Positions 1-8,691 of a stretch of DNA of 64,000 nt are shown here, in pieces; position 1 is the stretch's first letter, and each line of letters begins with the position of its first letter. Location of the stretch: contig CBDAQK010000001.1 in NCBI GenBank assembly GCA_965199005.1, forward strand, positions 2,108,001 through 2,172,000. Direction: 5' to 3'. Source of the stretch: LMUY01 sp965199005 (GTDB lineage: Bacteria; Pseudomonadota; Alphaproteobacteria; Acetobacterales; Acetobacteraceae). A program made the position numbers and the translations under genes. Under the pieces are notes generated by a model. The model saw nothing but the letters and a program-made list of their open reading frames with translations, was not told the DNA's origin and did no database searches.

Positions 1-470
1 ACAAAAATGACGGCAAAGACGGCCTGCAGAGCCTGTTTCCAGGCCGTGTCGATGTGCCTCGTGTAGGGCGGCATCCATCGCCGCTCCAGCACGGTATCTG
101 TCACCAGCACGTTGGCGACGAAGAAACCGCTGACCAATGCCAGCGCAAGCGGCAGCCAAGGAAGGAGCGCCTCCGTCGCATCAAGCGGGCTTGCCGCGCG
201 CCGGGCCACGTCCCACCAGCCGAAGCCGGCCAGAAACGCGGCGGCAACAACGGCCCACCCGGCCAGCGCCCGGCCGGGCAGCCGCCCGGCCCCGAGTATG
301 ACCAGGAGCGGGGTTCCCGCCGCGACCAACGCCAAAGGCAGGAACCAAACAGGCTGCGTGCCCGGCCAATGCATCGGCGGCATGGCAGCCTCAAGCAGGA
401 CATACAGCGCCCCGGCCTGAACCAACGCCGCCGTGACACGCACCGCCAACACCGCCCTGTTTGCGGTCAT
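1..470 (-). CDS. DUF4153-like integral membrane protein, N-terminal part
   Basis: The reading frame is open from an ATG at 470 down to the window edge, so only the first 156 residues are visible. They contain several hydrophobic stretches (around residues 8-30, 40-60, 68-85 and 103-122) and then the segment PPYTRHIDTAWKQALQA. That segment resembles the Y-x-R-x-F/I-DTAWKHAVQ motif I associate with the DUF4153 membrane family. Function of the family is not established. The gene is cut by the window, so nothing can be said about its C-terminus or downstream partners. No obvious operon mate lies upstream, since the next gene (573-890) is also on the minus strand but of unknown function. Confidence 0.6.
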   Translation of the reverse strand, partial: MTANRAVLAVRVTAALVQAGALYVLLEAAMPPMHWPGTQPVWFLPLALVAAGTPLLVILGAGRLPGRALAGWAVVAAAFLAGFGWWDVARRAASPLDATEALLPWLPLALALVSGFFVANVLVTDTVLERRWMPPYTRHIDTAWKQALQAVFAVIF

Positions 471-572
471 GCTGTCCGTTCGTCGGTGAAAACCAGCGAT
501 TCCAGCGAATGCGAGGCCAAGCTTGTCTCCGCTAAAGGTCGATCGGAGGAGGAAACGGGGAGCGGCATAACA

Positions 573-890
573 TCAACCATCCGCCGAGGGCGGCATGGCG
601 TAGTTCGTATCGTCTGTCGATAGCAAACCCTGCAACTGCTCCTCCGAGAGGATCATGCTGTAGCCGGGCTCGGCCTCTCCCTCCAACGCGGCCTGCGCGC
701 GAGCGGCGGTCCAGTAGCGATAAATGAGTTGGACAAACGCGTCGGGGGCTAGACCGCGCGGATGCACGCCCAACATGGTGACAACGCGCCGCCGGGCACT
801 GACCAGCACGCCCCAGCCGGACACGCGTTTCGGCAGCTTCGTCGTGTCCTTCAGGCGGATGAACACATGCGTGGAACGCTGCCGGGTCAT
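573..890 (-). CDS. Hypothetical protein
   Basis: An open frame of 105 residues from an ATG at 890, beginning MTRQRSTHVFIRLKDTTKLP and ending TDDTNYAMPPSADG. The same frame stays open further upstream to 1088. That extension runs antisense to an IS701-type transposase relic (925-1345), so I prefer the internal start. The visible text has a mixed alpha/beta-like composition without membrane segments or a recognisable motif. No function is proposed; it could be a small accessory gene stranded between IS relics. Confidence 0.35.
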   Translation of the reverse strand: MTRQRSTHVFIRLKDTTKLPKRVSGWGVLVSARRRVVTMLGVHPRGLAPDAFVQLIYRYWTAARAQAALEGEAEPGYSMILSEEQLQGLLSTDDTNYAMPPSADG

Positions 891-924
891 GGTCACATGC
901 TGCCGAGCATCAGGCGGTCTCGGC

Positions 925-1345
925 CAAGCAGTGGCGCTGGACTTGCCCCAGAAAGCCTGGCGGCGGGTCACCTGGCGCGAAGGGACCAATACCGAGCGCA
1001 CCTCACGCTTTGCCGCCGGCGTGTACGCCCCGCCCATCGCGATTACGAACGGTGCACACCGCGTCCTGAGGACTGGTGCCTGACCCAATGGCCATTAGAC
1101 GAACCCGAGCCGACCAAGTATTTTCCGTCCACGCTGCCCGCGACCATCAGCCACCGTGCCCTGGTAGACGCCACCAAGCCGCGCTGGCGGATCGAGCGCG
1201 ACTACCAGGACCTCAAACAGGACCTTGGGCTGGGCCACTACGAAGGCCAAGGATGGCGAGGCTTGCATCATCACGCCACATTGTGCATCGCGGCTTACGG
1301 CTTCCTGATCTCCGAAAGGGGAGCCATTCCCCCCTCAGGACCCTG
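925..1345 (+). pseudogene. IS701-family transposase relic (C-terminal part)
   Basis: Translated pieces in two frames match the C-terminal third of an IS701-type DDE transposase. A first piece, LPQKAWRRVTWREGTN, lies in one frame. A frameshift near 1020 leads to RPAHRDY, then EPTKYFPSTLP, RIERDYQDLKQDLGLGHYEG, GWRGLHHHATLC and AAYGFL. The RIERDYQDLKQ-x-LGLGHYEGxGWRG block is the most diagnostic part and carries the downstream acidic residue of the catalytic core. The 5' two thirds are missing and the 3' end runs directly into an IS630-type relic. The element cannot be functional. Confidence 0.8.
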
Positions 1346-1377
1346 CATGCTGTTAGCGTCACACGGCGGGAATATTC

Positions 1378-2398
1378 AGCACCTGAACTGCGCAGTATGG
1401 CTGCCAGAAGTAGCGAGGGCTCCGTTGCCTGCCGCATGTTGGCGATTGCTCACGTGCTCGACGGTGCCTCGCGTGCCGACGCCGCTGCGTCGTGCGGGAT
1501 GGACCGGCAGACCTTGCGAGACTGGGTGCACCGGTTCAACCGGATGGGATCGCTGGATTGGCAAACAAAACAAGTCCTGGCCGCAGCGGAGTGCTGTTGG
1601 ATGCAGATGGCGCAATTATAGGACCTGATGCTGACCGGTCCGGACCTGATCGAGCATGGGGTAGTGAGGTGGCGCTGCTCTGACCTACGCGACGTGATTG
1701 CCAAGCGGTTTGATGTGGAAATACATCAGCGTACCGTGGGCAAGTTGCTGCGTCGCTTGCACTTGACCCGTTTGCAGCCGCGTCCGTACAATCCCAAAGT
1801 CGATACGCAGGCCCAGGAGGTTTTTAAAAAACCTTCTACACGCTCGTAGTAGCTGCCTTGCCGGCCCAGGCTGCCGGCAAGCCGTGGAGATTCGGTTCGA
1901 GGACGAAGCCCGGGTCGGCAAGGCACATATGGCGCGGTGTGGAACGAGATCGGCTCGCGCCCGGCGTGGTCCGCGACGACAGAAACGATTCGGTCTGGCT
2001 GTTCGGCTCGGTCTGCCCGCAACGTGCCGTGGGCGCCGCCTCGGTCATGCCATGGGTTGGGAGCCAGGCTATGAGCCTACACCTGGACGAAGTCAGCAGG
2101 ATGGTCCGTCCTGGTACCCATGCGCTGCTGGTGTGCGATGGTGCCGGGTGGCACCAGTCAGGTGGCCAACTGCGCGTGCCAGACAACATCAGCCTGCTAC
2201 CATTGCCGAGCTATTCGCTCCAATTTAACCCCATCAAAAAGGTCTGGCGTTTCTGCGGGCCAACTATCTCAACAGGCGCGTCTGGGACAGCTACGAAGAA
2301 ATCGTCGATGCCTGCTGCAAAGCATGAACGCCTTCATCAAGGACGCCAGCCGCATTGCCTCAGTGACACGGAAAGACTGGGCATCGGTCAACCCGTAA
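1378..2398 (+). pseudogene. IS630-family transposase, multiply frameshifted
   Basis: Consecutive fragments of a full-length IS630-type transposase occur in order but in different frames. They are an N-terminal helix-turn-helix (AIAHVLDGASRADAAASCGMD then RQTLRDWVHRFNRMG), the linker piece RWRCSDLRDVIAKRFDVEIH (1628 onward), RFEDEARVG (about 1890, first catalytic aspartate region), LLVCDGAGWHQSG and LLPLPSYSLQFNPIKKVWRF (second Asp and Glu region), and a C-terminal tail ending RKDWASVNP at 2398. At least three frameshifts are needed to join them. The element abuts the 3' end of livF (stop at 2410). It is an old, inactive insertion. Confidence 0.85.
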
Positions 2399-2409
2399 GG
2401 CAGTTGGTA

Positions 2410-3123
2410 TTAGACGCCGAGATAGAAGCGGCGGACCAGCGCGCTGTCCGCCAGCGCTGCCGCGTTCTCGCCCGCAAAGGCGACCTGCCCGTGCACCAGC
2501 ACGTAGCCACGGTCGGCGATCCGCACGGCCTCCGTGAAGTTCTGCTCGGCCATCAGCACCGTGAGGCCGAGGCGGAGCTTCAGTTCGTGGATGCTGGCGA
2601 TAGTCTGCTTCACCATGATCGGGGCAAGTCCGACTGATGGTTCGTCCACCAGCAGGATGCGTGGAGCGGACATCACCGCGCGTGCGACGGCCACCATCTG
2701 CTGCTCGCCGCCGCTCATGTTGCCGACCAGCTGCCGCCGCCGCTCGCGCAGCTTGGGAAACGTGTCGTAGCAGAACGTCAGGTTCCGCTTCAGCGCCTCC
2801 CGCGCCTGACTCCGATAGGCGCCGAGCACCAGGTTCTCCTCGACCGACAGGCGGGGGAACAGGCGCCGGCCCTCGGGCACCAGCACAATTCCGAGGTCCA
2901 CGATCTCCTCGGTCGTCCGCCCCACCAGGTCAATCCGTCGGCCGTCGATCTCCGCGACCACCGTGCCGCGATCGGGTCTCACAAGTCCCAGGATGGAGCG
3001 CATGACGGTGGTCTTGCCGTTGCCGTTGGTGCCGAGCAGCACCACGGTTTCGCCGGCACCCACCGACAGCGACACCCGGTCCAATACCCGCACCGCGCCG
3101 TAGCCGGCCTCCACGTCAGTCAA
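2410..3123 (-). CDS. livF: Branched-chain amino-acid-type ABC transporter ATP-binding protein LivF
   Basis: One of two ATPases powering a Liv-type (HAAT) ABC importer at the inner membrane. Walker A GTNGNGKTT sits at about residues 31-39, followed by the ABC signature NMSGGEQQ and Walker B ILLVDEPSVGLAP. The length from the chosen start is 237 residues, normal for LivF. An ATG exists at 3207, but that start would overlap most of the end of livG and add an unlike sequence. The TTG at 3121-3123 begins exactly where homology to the family starts (TDVEAGYG), 23 bases after the livG stop. It is the last gene of the five-gene minus-strand operon and is followed by an IS630 relic. Confidence 0.93.
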   Translation of the reverse strand: MTDVEAGYGAVRVLDRVSLSVGAGETVVLLGTNGNGKTTVMRSILGLVRPDRGTVVAEIDGRRIDLVGRTTEEIVDLGIVLVPEGRRLFPRLSVEENLVLGAYRSQAREALKRNLTFCYDTFPKLRERRRQLVGNMSGGEQQMVAVARAVMSAPRILLVDEPSVGLAPIMVKQTIASIHELKLRLGLTVLMAEQNFTEAVRIADRGYVLVHGQVAFAGENAAALADSALVRRFYLGV

Positions 3124-3145
3124 GTGCAGGGAGCACCGTCCCGGG

Positions 3146-3868
3146 TCAGGTGCCGAGATAGGCCGCCTCCACCTGCTTGTCGGCCAGCACCTCGCGCGGC
3201 TCCCCATCGGCGATCTTGCGGCCGGCGACCAGCACCATCAAGCGCTGCGAGAAGACGGTAACCGCGCGCATGATGTGCTCGATCATAATGATCGCGGTTC
3301 CTTCCGCGTTCACTCGAAGCAGAAGTTCCAGGATCTGGTCGACCTCGGAATGCGACAGCCCGGCCATCACCTCGTCGGCGAGCAACAGGCGCGGGCGGGA
3401 CGCCATGGCGCGCGCGAGTTCCAGCTTGCGCAAATCGACCTGAGTGAGGCTGCGAGGCAGGGCGAAAGCTTTATCGGCAAGGCCCAACAGTTGGAGGCAC
3501 TCCTGCGCGCGCGCCTCAGCCGCGGCGCGAGCCTGCGCGTCAGCGCCGAACCGCAAGGGTACGATCACGTTCTCCAGCACATTCAAGCTGCGGAACGGAC
3601 GCGGCAGCTGGAACGTTCGGGACAGGCCAGCATGCGCCCGACGGTGCGGCGGCAACCGGTGCAACGTTCGCCCGGCGAACACCACCTCGCCCGAGTAATG
3701 GGCGAAGTCGCCCGCGATGCAGTTCACGAAGGTGCTTTTGCCCGAGCCATTTGGGCCGATCAGACCGAGCCGTTCGCCCGGCGCGACTTCGACATCGATT
3801 CCGGCCAGCGCGACGAACCCGCCGAACCGTTTGCCGAGTTGACTGACGGAGAGCAGCAGGCCCGTCAT
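3146..3868 (-). CDS. livG: Branched-chain amino-acid-type ABC transporter ATP-binding protein LivG
   Basis: Second ATPase of the Liv-type importer, 240 residues. Walker A GPNGSGKST and Walker B LLLADE are clear. The signature is the LTQVDLRKLELARA variant seen in many LivG-type proteins rather than canonical LSGGQ, and it is followed by the family hallmark EVMAGLS. The ATG at 3866-3868 overlaps the livM stop by four bases (ATGA), which fixes the start and implies translational coupling. A longer in-frame opening exists upstream, but it lies inside livM and is not protein-like. The C-terminus ends VEAAYLGT, typical for the family. Confidence 0.95.
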   Translation of the reverse strand: MTGLLLSVSQLGKRFGGFVALAGIDVEVAPGERLGLIGPNGSGKSTFVNCIAGDFAHYSGEVVFAGRTLHRLPPHRRAHAGLSRTFQLPRPFRSLNVLENVIVPLRFGADAQARAAAEARAQECLQLLGLADKAFALPRSLTQVDLRKLELARAMASRPRLLLADEVMAGLSHSEVDQILELLLRVNAEGTAIIMIEHIMRAVTVFSQRLMVLVAGRKIADGEPREVLADKQVEAAYLGT

Positions 3869-4824
3869 GACGCGCGCCGCCTCCGCGCCAGCAGGCCGAG
3901 AATGCCGTTCGGTGCCGCGGCCACGAAGCCGACCAACACCAGCCCGACGATCAGCAGGTTGGCAGAGGACGAGATTGTCACTGTGGCGGCCTGTTGGATG
4001 GTGCTGAGCAGCAATGCGCCGACCACAGGGCCGATCCAGCTGCGCGTGCCGCCGATCAGCGGCATTGCCATGGCGTTCACCGATATGGCGAGCGCGAATG
4101 CCGAGTCCGGGTTGAGGAACGAGGTGTAGAAGGGGAACGGTGCCCCGGCCATGCCCAAGAGCGCGCCGCTGATCGTGGTCGCGACGAGTTTGAGGCGCAG
4201 CGTAGGCACCCCGCAGGCCGCCGCCGCACGCTCGTCGTCTCGGATCGCGGTGAGGCCAAGCCCGAGGCGGGATTTCTCGATCGCCCGCGCGATGCCGACT
4301 GCCGCGATCGCGATCACGAGCATGACGCCGATCAGGTACTCGCCGTAGCTGGCGAACGGCGCAACGTCGCGCGGTCGCACCAGGTAGGCGCCGCTTGACC
4401 CGCCGACGTAGCGCCAATTGACCACCAGCGTCTGCAGCAGCACCGCAAGCGACAGCGTGGCGATCGAGAAGTAGACGCCGCGCAGCCGCAGGGCGAGATA
4501 GCCTGTGCCCAGGCCCAGCAATCCGCTCACGCAGGCACCCGCGAGGATGCACGCTGGCAGGTCGAGGTCCGCCGCCTTGTGGAGTGCCACCGTCGTGTAG
4601 GCACCCGCGGCAAAGAAAGCCGCGGCTCCGAAATTCACGTAGCCGGCGTAGCCCCCAAGCACGTTCCAGGCCGTCGCCAACACGACGGATTGCAAAATGA
4701 CGTAGCCGAGGAAGTAACCATACTGGTTGCCGACACCGCGCAGAGCCAGCAGCACGGCAAACCCTGCGAGCAGCGAGATGACCGTGAAGGCCACCGGCCC
4801 GACGCTAGCTCCGCGGCCCGTCAC
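3865..4824 (-). CDS. livM: Branched-chain amino-acid-type ABC transporter permease LivM
   Basis: Integral membrane permease of the Liv-type importer, about 319 residues with eight or more hydrophobic segments. The core motif GGYAGYVNFGAAAFFAAGAY (family G-Q/Y-x-SLGH/NFG-like region) is present near residue 60. The cytoplasmic coupling segment AIRDDERAAAACGV, which contacts the ATPases, is near residue 200. I choose the GTG at 4822-4824 because it overlaps the livH stop (GTGA) and leaves a normal N-terminus. An upstream ATG at 4902 would overlap livH by about 80 bases. It is translated between livH and livG in one operon. Confidence 0.93.
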   Translation of the reverse strand: MTGRGASVGPVAFTVISLLAGFAVLLALRGVGNQYGYFLGYVILQSVVLATAWNVLGGYAGYVNFGAAAFFAAGAYTTVALHKAADLDLPACILAGACVSGLLGLGTGYLALRLRGVYFSIATLSLAVLLQTLVVNWRYVGGSSGAYLVRPRDVAPFASYGEYLIGVMLVIAIAAVGIARAIEKSRLGLGLTAIRDDERAAAACGVPTLRLKLVATTISGALLGMAGAPFPFYTSFLNPDSAFALAISVNAMAMPLIGGTRSWIGPVVGALLLSTIQQAATVTISSSANLLIVGLVLVGFVAAAPNGILGLLARRRRAS

Positions 4825-5702
4825 GTGGTTGTTCCGAACAGGCCCTGCGGACGGACCGCGAGCACGAGCAGCAGCAGCCCGAAGGCGACGGCGGGCGACC
4901 ATGACGGCCCAAACAGCGTGGCGGTCACGTTCTCAATTACCCCGAACGCCAGCGCGGCCAGCACACATCCCCCTAGGCTACCCAGGCCGCCCAGGATCAC
5001 GATGGCGAAGACCCGGCCGATGAACACCTGCCCGGAGGCCGGCTCGACCGGTTGGATGACCACCAGCGCGCCGCCGGCAAGGCAGGCGAAGGCGGTGGAC
5101 AGGCCGAACGCGATGCGTTTGATGCGCACGGGGTCGATCGCGAGGAAGCGCAAGGCGGCACCGTCCTGCGCCACGGCGCTTATGGCCCGCCCGATGAAGT
5201 TGTATTTCAGAAACGCTAGCAGACCCGCAATCGCCAGCAACGAACCGCCCGCCGGCAGCAGCATGCGGAGCGGCAGGTTTAAGGGCCCGACATCTACGCT
5301 CGCCGACGCATAGGGTACGTCGACGAAGCGCTGGTCCGGCCCGAAGCTGATGGCGAGCCCGACCTCGATGACGAACATGATGCCGAAAAAGAAGGCGAGA
5401 CCCTGAATTGCCTCATCACCGCGCCGCTCGAAGAACCGCCAATAGGCGGAGTAGAGCAGCATCCCGGCCGCCCAGAACAGCGGAGCGAGCAACAGCGCGG
5501 CGAGCAGCGGATCGAGCCCGGTGGCACCGCACAGCGCCACCACGGCGAACGACCCCAGCACCATCATCGCGGGATGCGCGATGTTGACGATGTCGAGCAT
5601 GCCGAAGGAGATCGCGAGCCCCACGGACGCCACCATGTAAAGGCAACCGAGCAGCAAGCCCGACGTGACGGCATCGAGCAGCAAGCTGAAGTCGAATTCC
5701 AT
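4821..5702 (-). CDS. livH: Branched-chain amino-acid-type ABC transporter permease LivH
   Basis: The other membrane permease of the importer, 293 residues and strongly hydrophobic. The N-terminal MEFDFSLLLDAVTSGLLLG and the following GLAISFGMLDIVNIAHPAMM match the LivH G-L-x-x-x-FG-x-x-x-(I/V)-N-(L/F)-AH motif. The coupling helix region AVAQDGAALRFLAIDPVRIK lies near residue 190. The start ATG at 5702 lies 17 bases after the stop of the substrate-binding protein gene, so both belong to one transcript. The substrate cannot be read from the permease. Liv-like systems also carry aromatic acids, amides and urea. Confidence 0.93.
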   Translation of the reverse strand: MEFDFSLLLDAVTSGLLLGCLYMVASVGLAISFGMLDIVNIAHPAMMVLGSFAVVALCGATGLDPLLAALLLAPLFWAAGMLLYSAYWRFFERRGDEAIQGLAFFFGIMFVIEVGLAISFGPDQRFVDVPYASASVDVGPLNLPLRMLLPAGGSLLAIAGLLAFLKYNFIGRAISAVAQDGAALRFLAIDPVRIKRIAFGLSTAFACLAGGALVVIQPVEPASGQVFIGRVFAIVILGGLGSLGGCVLAALAFGVIENVTATLFGPSWSPAVAFGLLLLVLAVRPQGLFGTTT

Positions 5703-5719
5703 AACGGTCTACCGCCGGC

Positions 5720-6985
5720 TTAGGCTGTCGGGTAAGGCGTGCGCAGTGTGCCCGAGCGATAGGTCTCCGGATACAGGATGACCTCGGTTCCCGGGCGCTT
5801 GAACTGCTCGAGATCGCTGCCCTCAATGCCCTGGAACTGAACGTAGAGGTTACGCGGCTCCGCCCATTCGCCAGCCGCGTCAAAACGGAGTTTGCCGACG
5901 ATGGTATCGAACTCGGCGGAGTGGAACGCCGCGCCGATCGCCTTCTGGTCAAGACTGCCGACCCTGCGTACCGCCTGTTCGAGAACTTGCATCTGCGCAA
6001 ACGCCATCGGCGGTGCATACAGTCCAAGTGGGTCGGCCTTCTCACGCGACGCAGCCTCGCGGTAGCGCGTGAGGAAGGCGGTGACGCCCGGGAAGTTCAT
6101 CGTCGGTTCCGGCGCGTAGACGTCCCAGAAAACCAGGTTGTTGAGCAGTGGACCAAGCTGCTGCTTCAGCGCAGTCACCTGGGGACCGATCATTCCGCCG
6201 CCCAGCACGGTCGCCTTCAGCTTCAGTTCGGCGGCTGCACGCAGGAGCCCGGAGCAATCGGGCGGATAAGTGCCGAAATAGACCACATCGGCCCGCGAGG
6301 ACTGGATCGAGCGGATGATCGGCGTGAAGTCGACGGTGCTCGGCGGGTAGGCACGGTCGTACACCACCCGCATCCCGTGCAGCTTGGCCTGCGTCCGGGC
6401 GCTGTCCATGCCGAGCTGCGGGAAATCGGCATCCACACCCGCGATGGCGACCGTCTTGGGCGTCGGCTGCGCGGAGGCCGCGATGTCGAAGAAGCCTTTG
6501 GCGAAGGTGGTTCGCGCGTCACCTCCGCTGACGCTCATGTTCACGCAGCGGTCGTAACGGAAGCTGTCGTTCGTGCCGGCACCGAACAGGGTCACAAACG
6601 CCATCTCGCGTTGCATTACGATGGGCATGGCAGGCGCGATCACAACGGTCGAGTAGCCGGACACCACGAGGTCGACCTTGTCGACTTCCAGCAGCTTCGT
6701 ATAGATGCTCGGTATCTGCGAGGGCGTGCTCTGGTCGTCGTAATAGACGAGTTGCACCGGCCGGCCGAGGAGCCCGCCCGATTCGTTCACCCCAGCCGCC
6801 CAGATTTGATGTGCCAGGAGCGAGGGGCGGCCGTTGCCCGCGAGCCCCCCTGTGAGCGCCATGGAATAGCCGATCTTGATCGGGTTACCCGGCGCTACCG
6901 TCGTTTGCCCGAAGGCTCGCTGCGCCAACAGGCTGGCTGCTCCAACTGCGGCTACTCCGAGATCGCGTCTGCTGATGGTCGCCAT
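5720..6985 (-). CDS. Periplasmic substrate-binding protein of Liv-type ABC importer
   Basis: A 421-residue type I periplasmic binding protein (LivJ/LivK-like). The N-terminus MATISRRDLGVAAVGAASLLAQRAFG reads as a twin-arginine-type signal (SRRDLG followed by a hydrophobic core and an A-x-G/A cleavage-like end). The mature part opens IKIGYSMALTGGLAGNG, the usual first strand and ligand loop, and continues with YYDDQSTPSQ and a late LYAPPMAFAQMQVLEQAV region. The upstream sequence AGAAGGGAAG forms a good ribosome-binding site about 10 bases before the ATG. It is the promoter-proximal gene of the liv operon. A VOC/dioxygenase-like pseudogene upstream hints that the importer once fed an aromatic-compound pathway; that is inference. 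Confidence 0.9.
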   Translation of the reverse strand: MATISRRDLGVAAVGAASLLAQRAFGQTTVAPGNPIKIGYSMALTGGLAGNGRPSLLAHQIWAAGVNESGGLLGRPVQLVYYDDQSTPSQIPSIYTKLLEVDKVDLVVSGYSTVVIAPAMPIVMQREMAFVTLFGAGTNDSFRYDRCVNMSVSGGDARTTFAKGFFDIAASAQPTPKTVAIAGVDADFPQLGMDSARTQAKLHGMRVVYDRAYPPSTVDFTPIIRSIQSSRADVVYFGTYPPDCSGLLRAAAELKLKATVLGGGMIGPQVTALKQQLGPLLNNLVFWDVYAPEPTMNFPGVTAFLTRYREAASREKADPLGLYAPPMAFAQMQVLEQAVRRVGSLDQKAIGAAFHSAEFDTIVGKLRFDAAGEWAEPRNLYVQFQGIEGSDLEQFKRPGTEVILYPETYRSGTLRTPYPTA

Positions 6986-7301
6986 GGGCGTCTTCCCTTC
7001 TTGTTATTAAACCAGATGTCCGCTGGCGACACGTATGGGGGCGCTGCCAAGCTTATGCTTTAGCAGCCGAAGGCGAATGAGGATGACAGGTTTTGCCCGC
7101 TAGTGTCAGGCGTCCGTTGCGGTAGCTGCTCGGGGCAACCAGAGTTCCAGGCCGACTGGACTTCCCCGATCGTGAGAACCTGAGTCCAATAGTCCCCCGG
7201 CATCGTTCACCAGATGTCACCACCGGCACAAACGGCGGTGTTGCAGGACGAGCCGCTCATGTAGCCGCGGATAAGGGATCATGCCCGTGACGCAACGTGG
7301 G
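6986..7301. other. Intergenic region upstream of the liv operon
   Basis: About 316 bases between the substrate-binding protein start and the C-terminal end of the VOC pseudogene. It should hold the liv promoter reading to the left. I see the ribosome-binding site just upstream of 6985 but no convincing paired -35/-10 boxes, no gene and no strong hairpin. Confidence 0.4.
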
Positions 7302-7980
7302 TCACGCCTCGACCTCGTAGTTGCGGAGAAAACCATCGGGGGCGCCGGATCCCAAAGGTAAAACGAGTCCTCGCCAGGATGTTCACCCGCAGCCCAGTCC
7401 AATTCGACGGGAATGTAGTCCATGTCGGCGGAATATTCCGAATAGCTTTCCCAGGGGTCGCGGACGTAATGGAAGTAGTTGGCACTCAACACGTGACGGC
7501 CCATGCCCCAACCAGCCTCGAACCCCCTGTTGGCCACCTGCATCGCGCCGAGCCCCACATCCTGCACCGCGCCTACGTTCCAGCTGCAATGATGCAGCCC
7601 CGCGCCGGCCGAGCGGCCAAATGCGACCAGATGATGGTCGCTGCCATGGACGCCGCGCATGAAGGCGACGTTGCCCTCGGATGCGTTAGACAGTCGCAGC
7701 CCTAGGACTTTCAAGTAGAAGAGAACTGCCCCCGGCACGTCGCTGGTATACAACGCCAGATCGGCGAGGCGGCGCGGCTGGACCAACGGTGCGCACGACG
7801 TTGGGACAGTTCTGTGTACGCCAGACGGCCCGAAGGCCGTGGTGAACAACGACTTCCCGTCCGGCGAGGATTTTTCAGCGACGCGGATCTCGATCGGTGT
7901 GCCTCATGGTCGCGAAACCACGGGCCGTTGGATTGGCAACCCGGCGGGGGCGGCAGCCGCTCGACGTTAAAAGAGTCGGG
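7302..7980 (-). pseudogene. VOC/extradiol-dioxygenase-like protein, frameshifted and 5'-truncated
   Basis: Joined across two frameshifts, the translation is a vicinal-oxygen-chelate protein. The end of a first domain reads NVERLPPPPGCQSNGPWFRD, then, after a shift near 7900, GTPIEIRVAEKSSPDGKS. The second domain reads RRLADLALYTSDVPGAVLFY, HHLVAFGRSAGAGLHHCSW and FHYVRDPWESYSEYSADMDY, with metal-ligand-type His and Glu positions. A second shift lies in the five-base G run at 7338-7342; correcting it restores DGFLRNYEVEA and a stop at 7302. The 5' end stops abruptly at about 7980, where the 14-bp tRNA-end copy begins. The family includes catechol-type dioxygenases and isomerases. Confidence 0.75.
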
Positions 7981-7982
7981 TA

Positions 7983-7996
7983 TGGAGGGGGTTGGA
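7983..7996 (+). other. Putative left attachment site of the genomic island (tRNA-Tyr 3'-end copy)
   Basis: TGGAGGGGGTTGGA at this position is identical, in the same orientation, to 47029-47042. The right copy spans the discriminator base, the acceptor 3' strand and the start of the T arm of tRNA-Tyr. The tRNA-adjacent integrase and the simultaneous truncation of the VOC gene make this the likely distal att repeat. The match is only 14 bases and has no similarity on either flank. Confidence 0.65.
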
Positions 7997-8406
7997 CCCT
8001 CCACTGACATACAGCTAACCCATTGGCCGAAAGCGCGTCCGTACCCTCGTGACCCTCAGAAGACTACGTCGTAGGCTACAATCCCCGAAAGTGCAAGCGG
8101 CGGTTCGCGGGCCATGCCGCCGTTTCCCCGCCGCTGGATGGTCATTAGCCCGACGGTAAGCCGGCAAATCCCGCCAATAAGGTTCCCGCCAAATGGCGTT
8201 CCAGCATTGGTGTCCGAACCCCCGCTCTAATCGCAACATCTCAATGATCAGGTCGCCTTTGTCATGGCGACCATCTTCCGTTCTACGACTGCATTGCGCC
8301 GCATTTCGGACGGTCAGGCGTCCGGGCGACGTTCCGGAAAGCTGACGTAGCTCCGGACTTCGTTATCGGGCATGCCTACGAGGTCCGTGTTTGCTTGTGA
8401 GTGCGT
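7997..8406. other. Left end of the island, no gene recognised
   Basis: About 410 bases between the putative att site and the mazE operator. Several short open frames exist on both strands but none has a convincing start, motif or codon pattern. A weak promoter for the downstream operon may lie at its right edge: TTGCTT at 8391-8396 and TACCTT at 8415-8420, an 18-base gap. Confidence 0.4.
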
Positions 8407-8433
8407 TTTGTGTCTACCTTGTAGAGACACAAA
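8407..8433 (+). promoter_or_regulatory. Inverted-repeat operator upstream of mazE
   Basis: An imperfect palindrome, TTTGTGTCTAC - CTT - GTAGAGACACAAA, ends 15 bases before the mazE start and overlaps a possible -10 box. MazE-type AbrB-fold antitoxins commonly autorepress by binding palindromes at this place. The assignment to MazE is inference; the repeat itself is seen directly. Confidence 0.6.
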
Positions 8434-8448
8434 GCGCGGGGTGCGACT

Positions 8449-8691
8449 TTGCAGGGCGTGGTGAAGAAGTGGGGCAACAGTGCCGCCGTGCGCATCCCGG
8501 CTTCCGTGCTGGAAGCGGCGCAGGTGCGCCTTGATCAACCCGTCGATGTGCGTGAGGAGGGCGGGCGGATCGTCATCGAGCCGCTCCATCCGGCGCGCTA
8601 CGACATTGAGGCCTTGGTGGCCGGCATCACGGACGAGAACCGCCACGAGCCGATCGACATGGGCAAGCCTGTGGGCCAGGAGGCATGGTAG
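8449..8691 (+). CDS. mazE: MazE-type antitoxin (AbrB/SpoVT fold)
   Basis: An 80-residue antitoxin opening with the diagnostic VVKKWGNSAAVRIPASVLEAA, the swapped-hairpin AbrB-type DNA-binding domain. A short acidic C-terminal tail (ITDENRHEPIDMGK) would occupy the MazF cleft. The TTG at 8449 gives the usual M-Q-x-x-V-K-K-W-G-N-S start; a GTG at 8458 is a possible alternative. It overlaps mazF by 7 bases and heads a chain of overlapping genes that continues through the type I restriction system to darTG. Regulation is likely by the palindrome at 8407-8433. Confidence 0.93.
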   Translation: MQGVVKKWGNSAAVRIPASVLEAAQVRLDQPVDVREEGGRIVIEPLHPARYDIEALVAGITDENRHEPIDMGKPVGQEAW

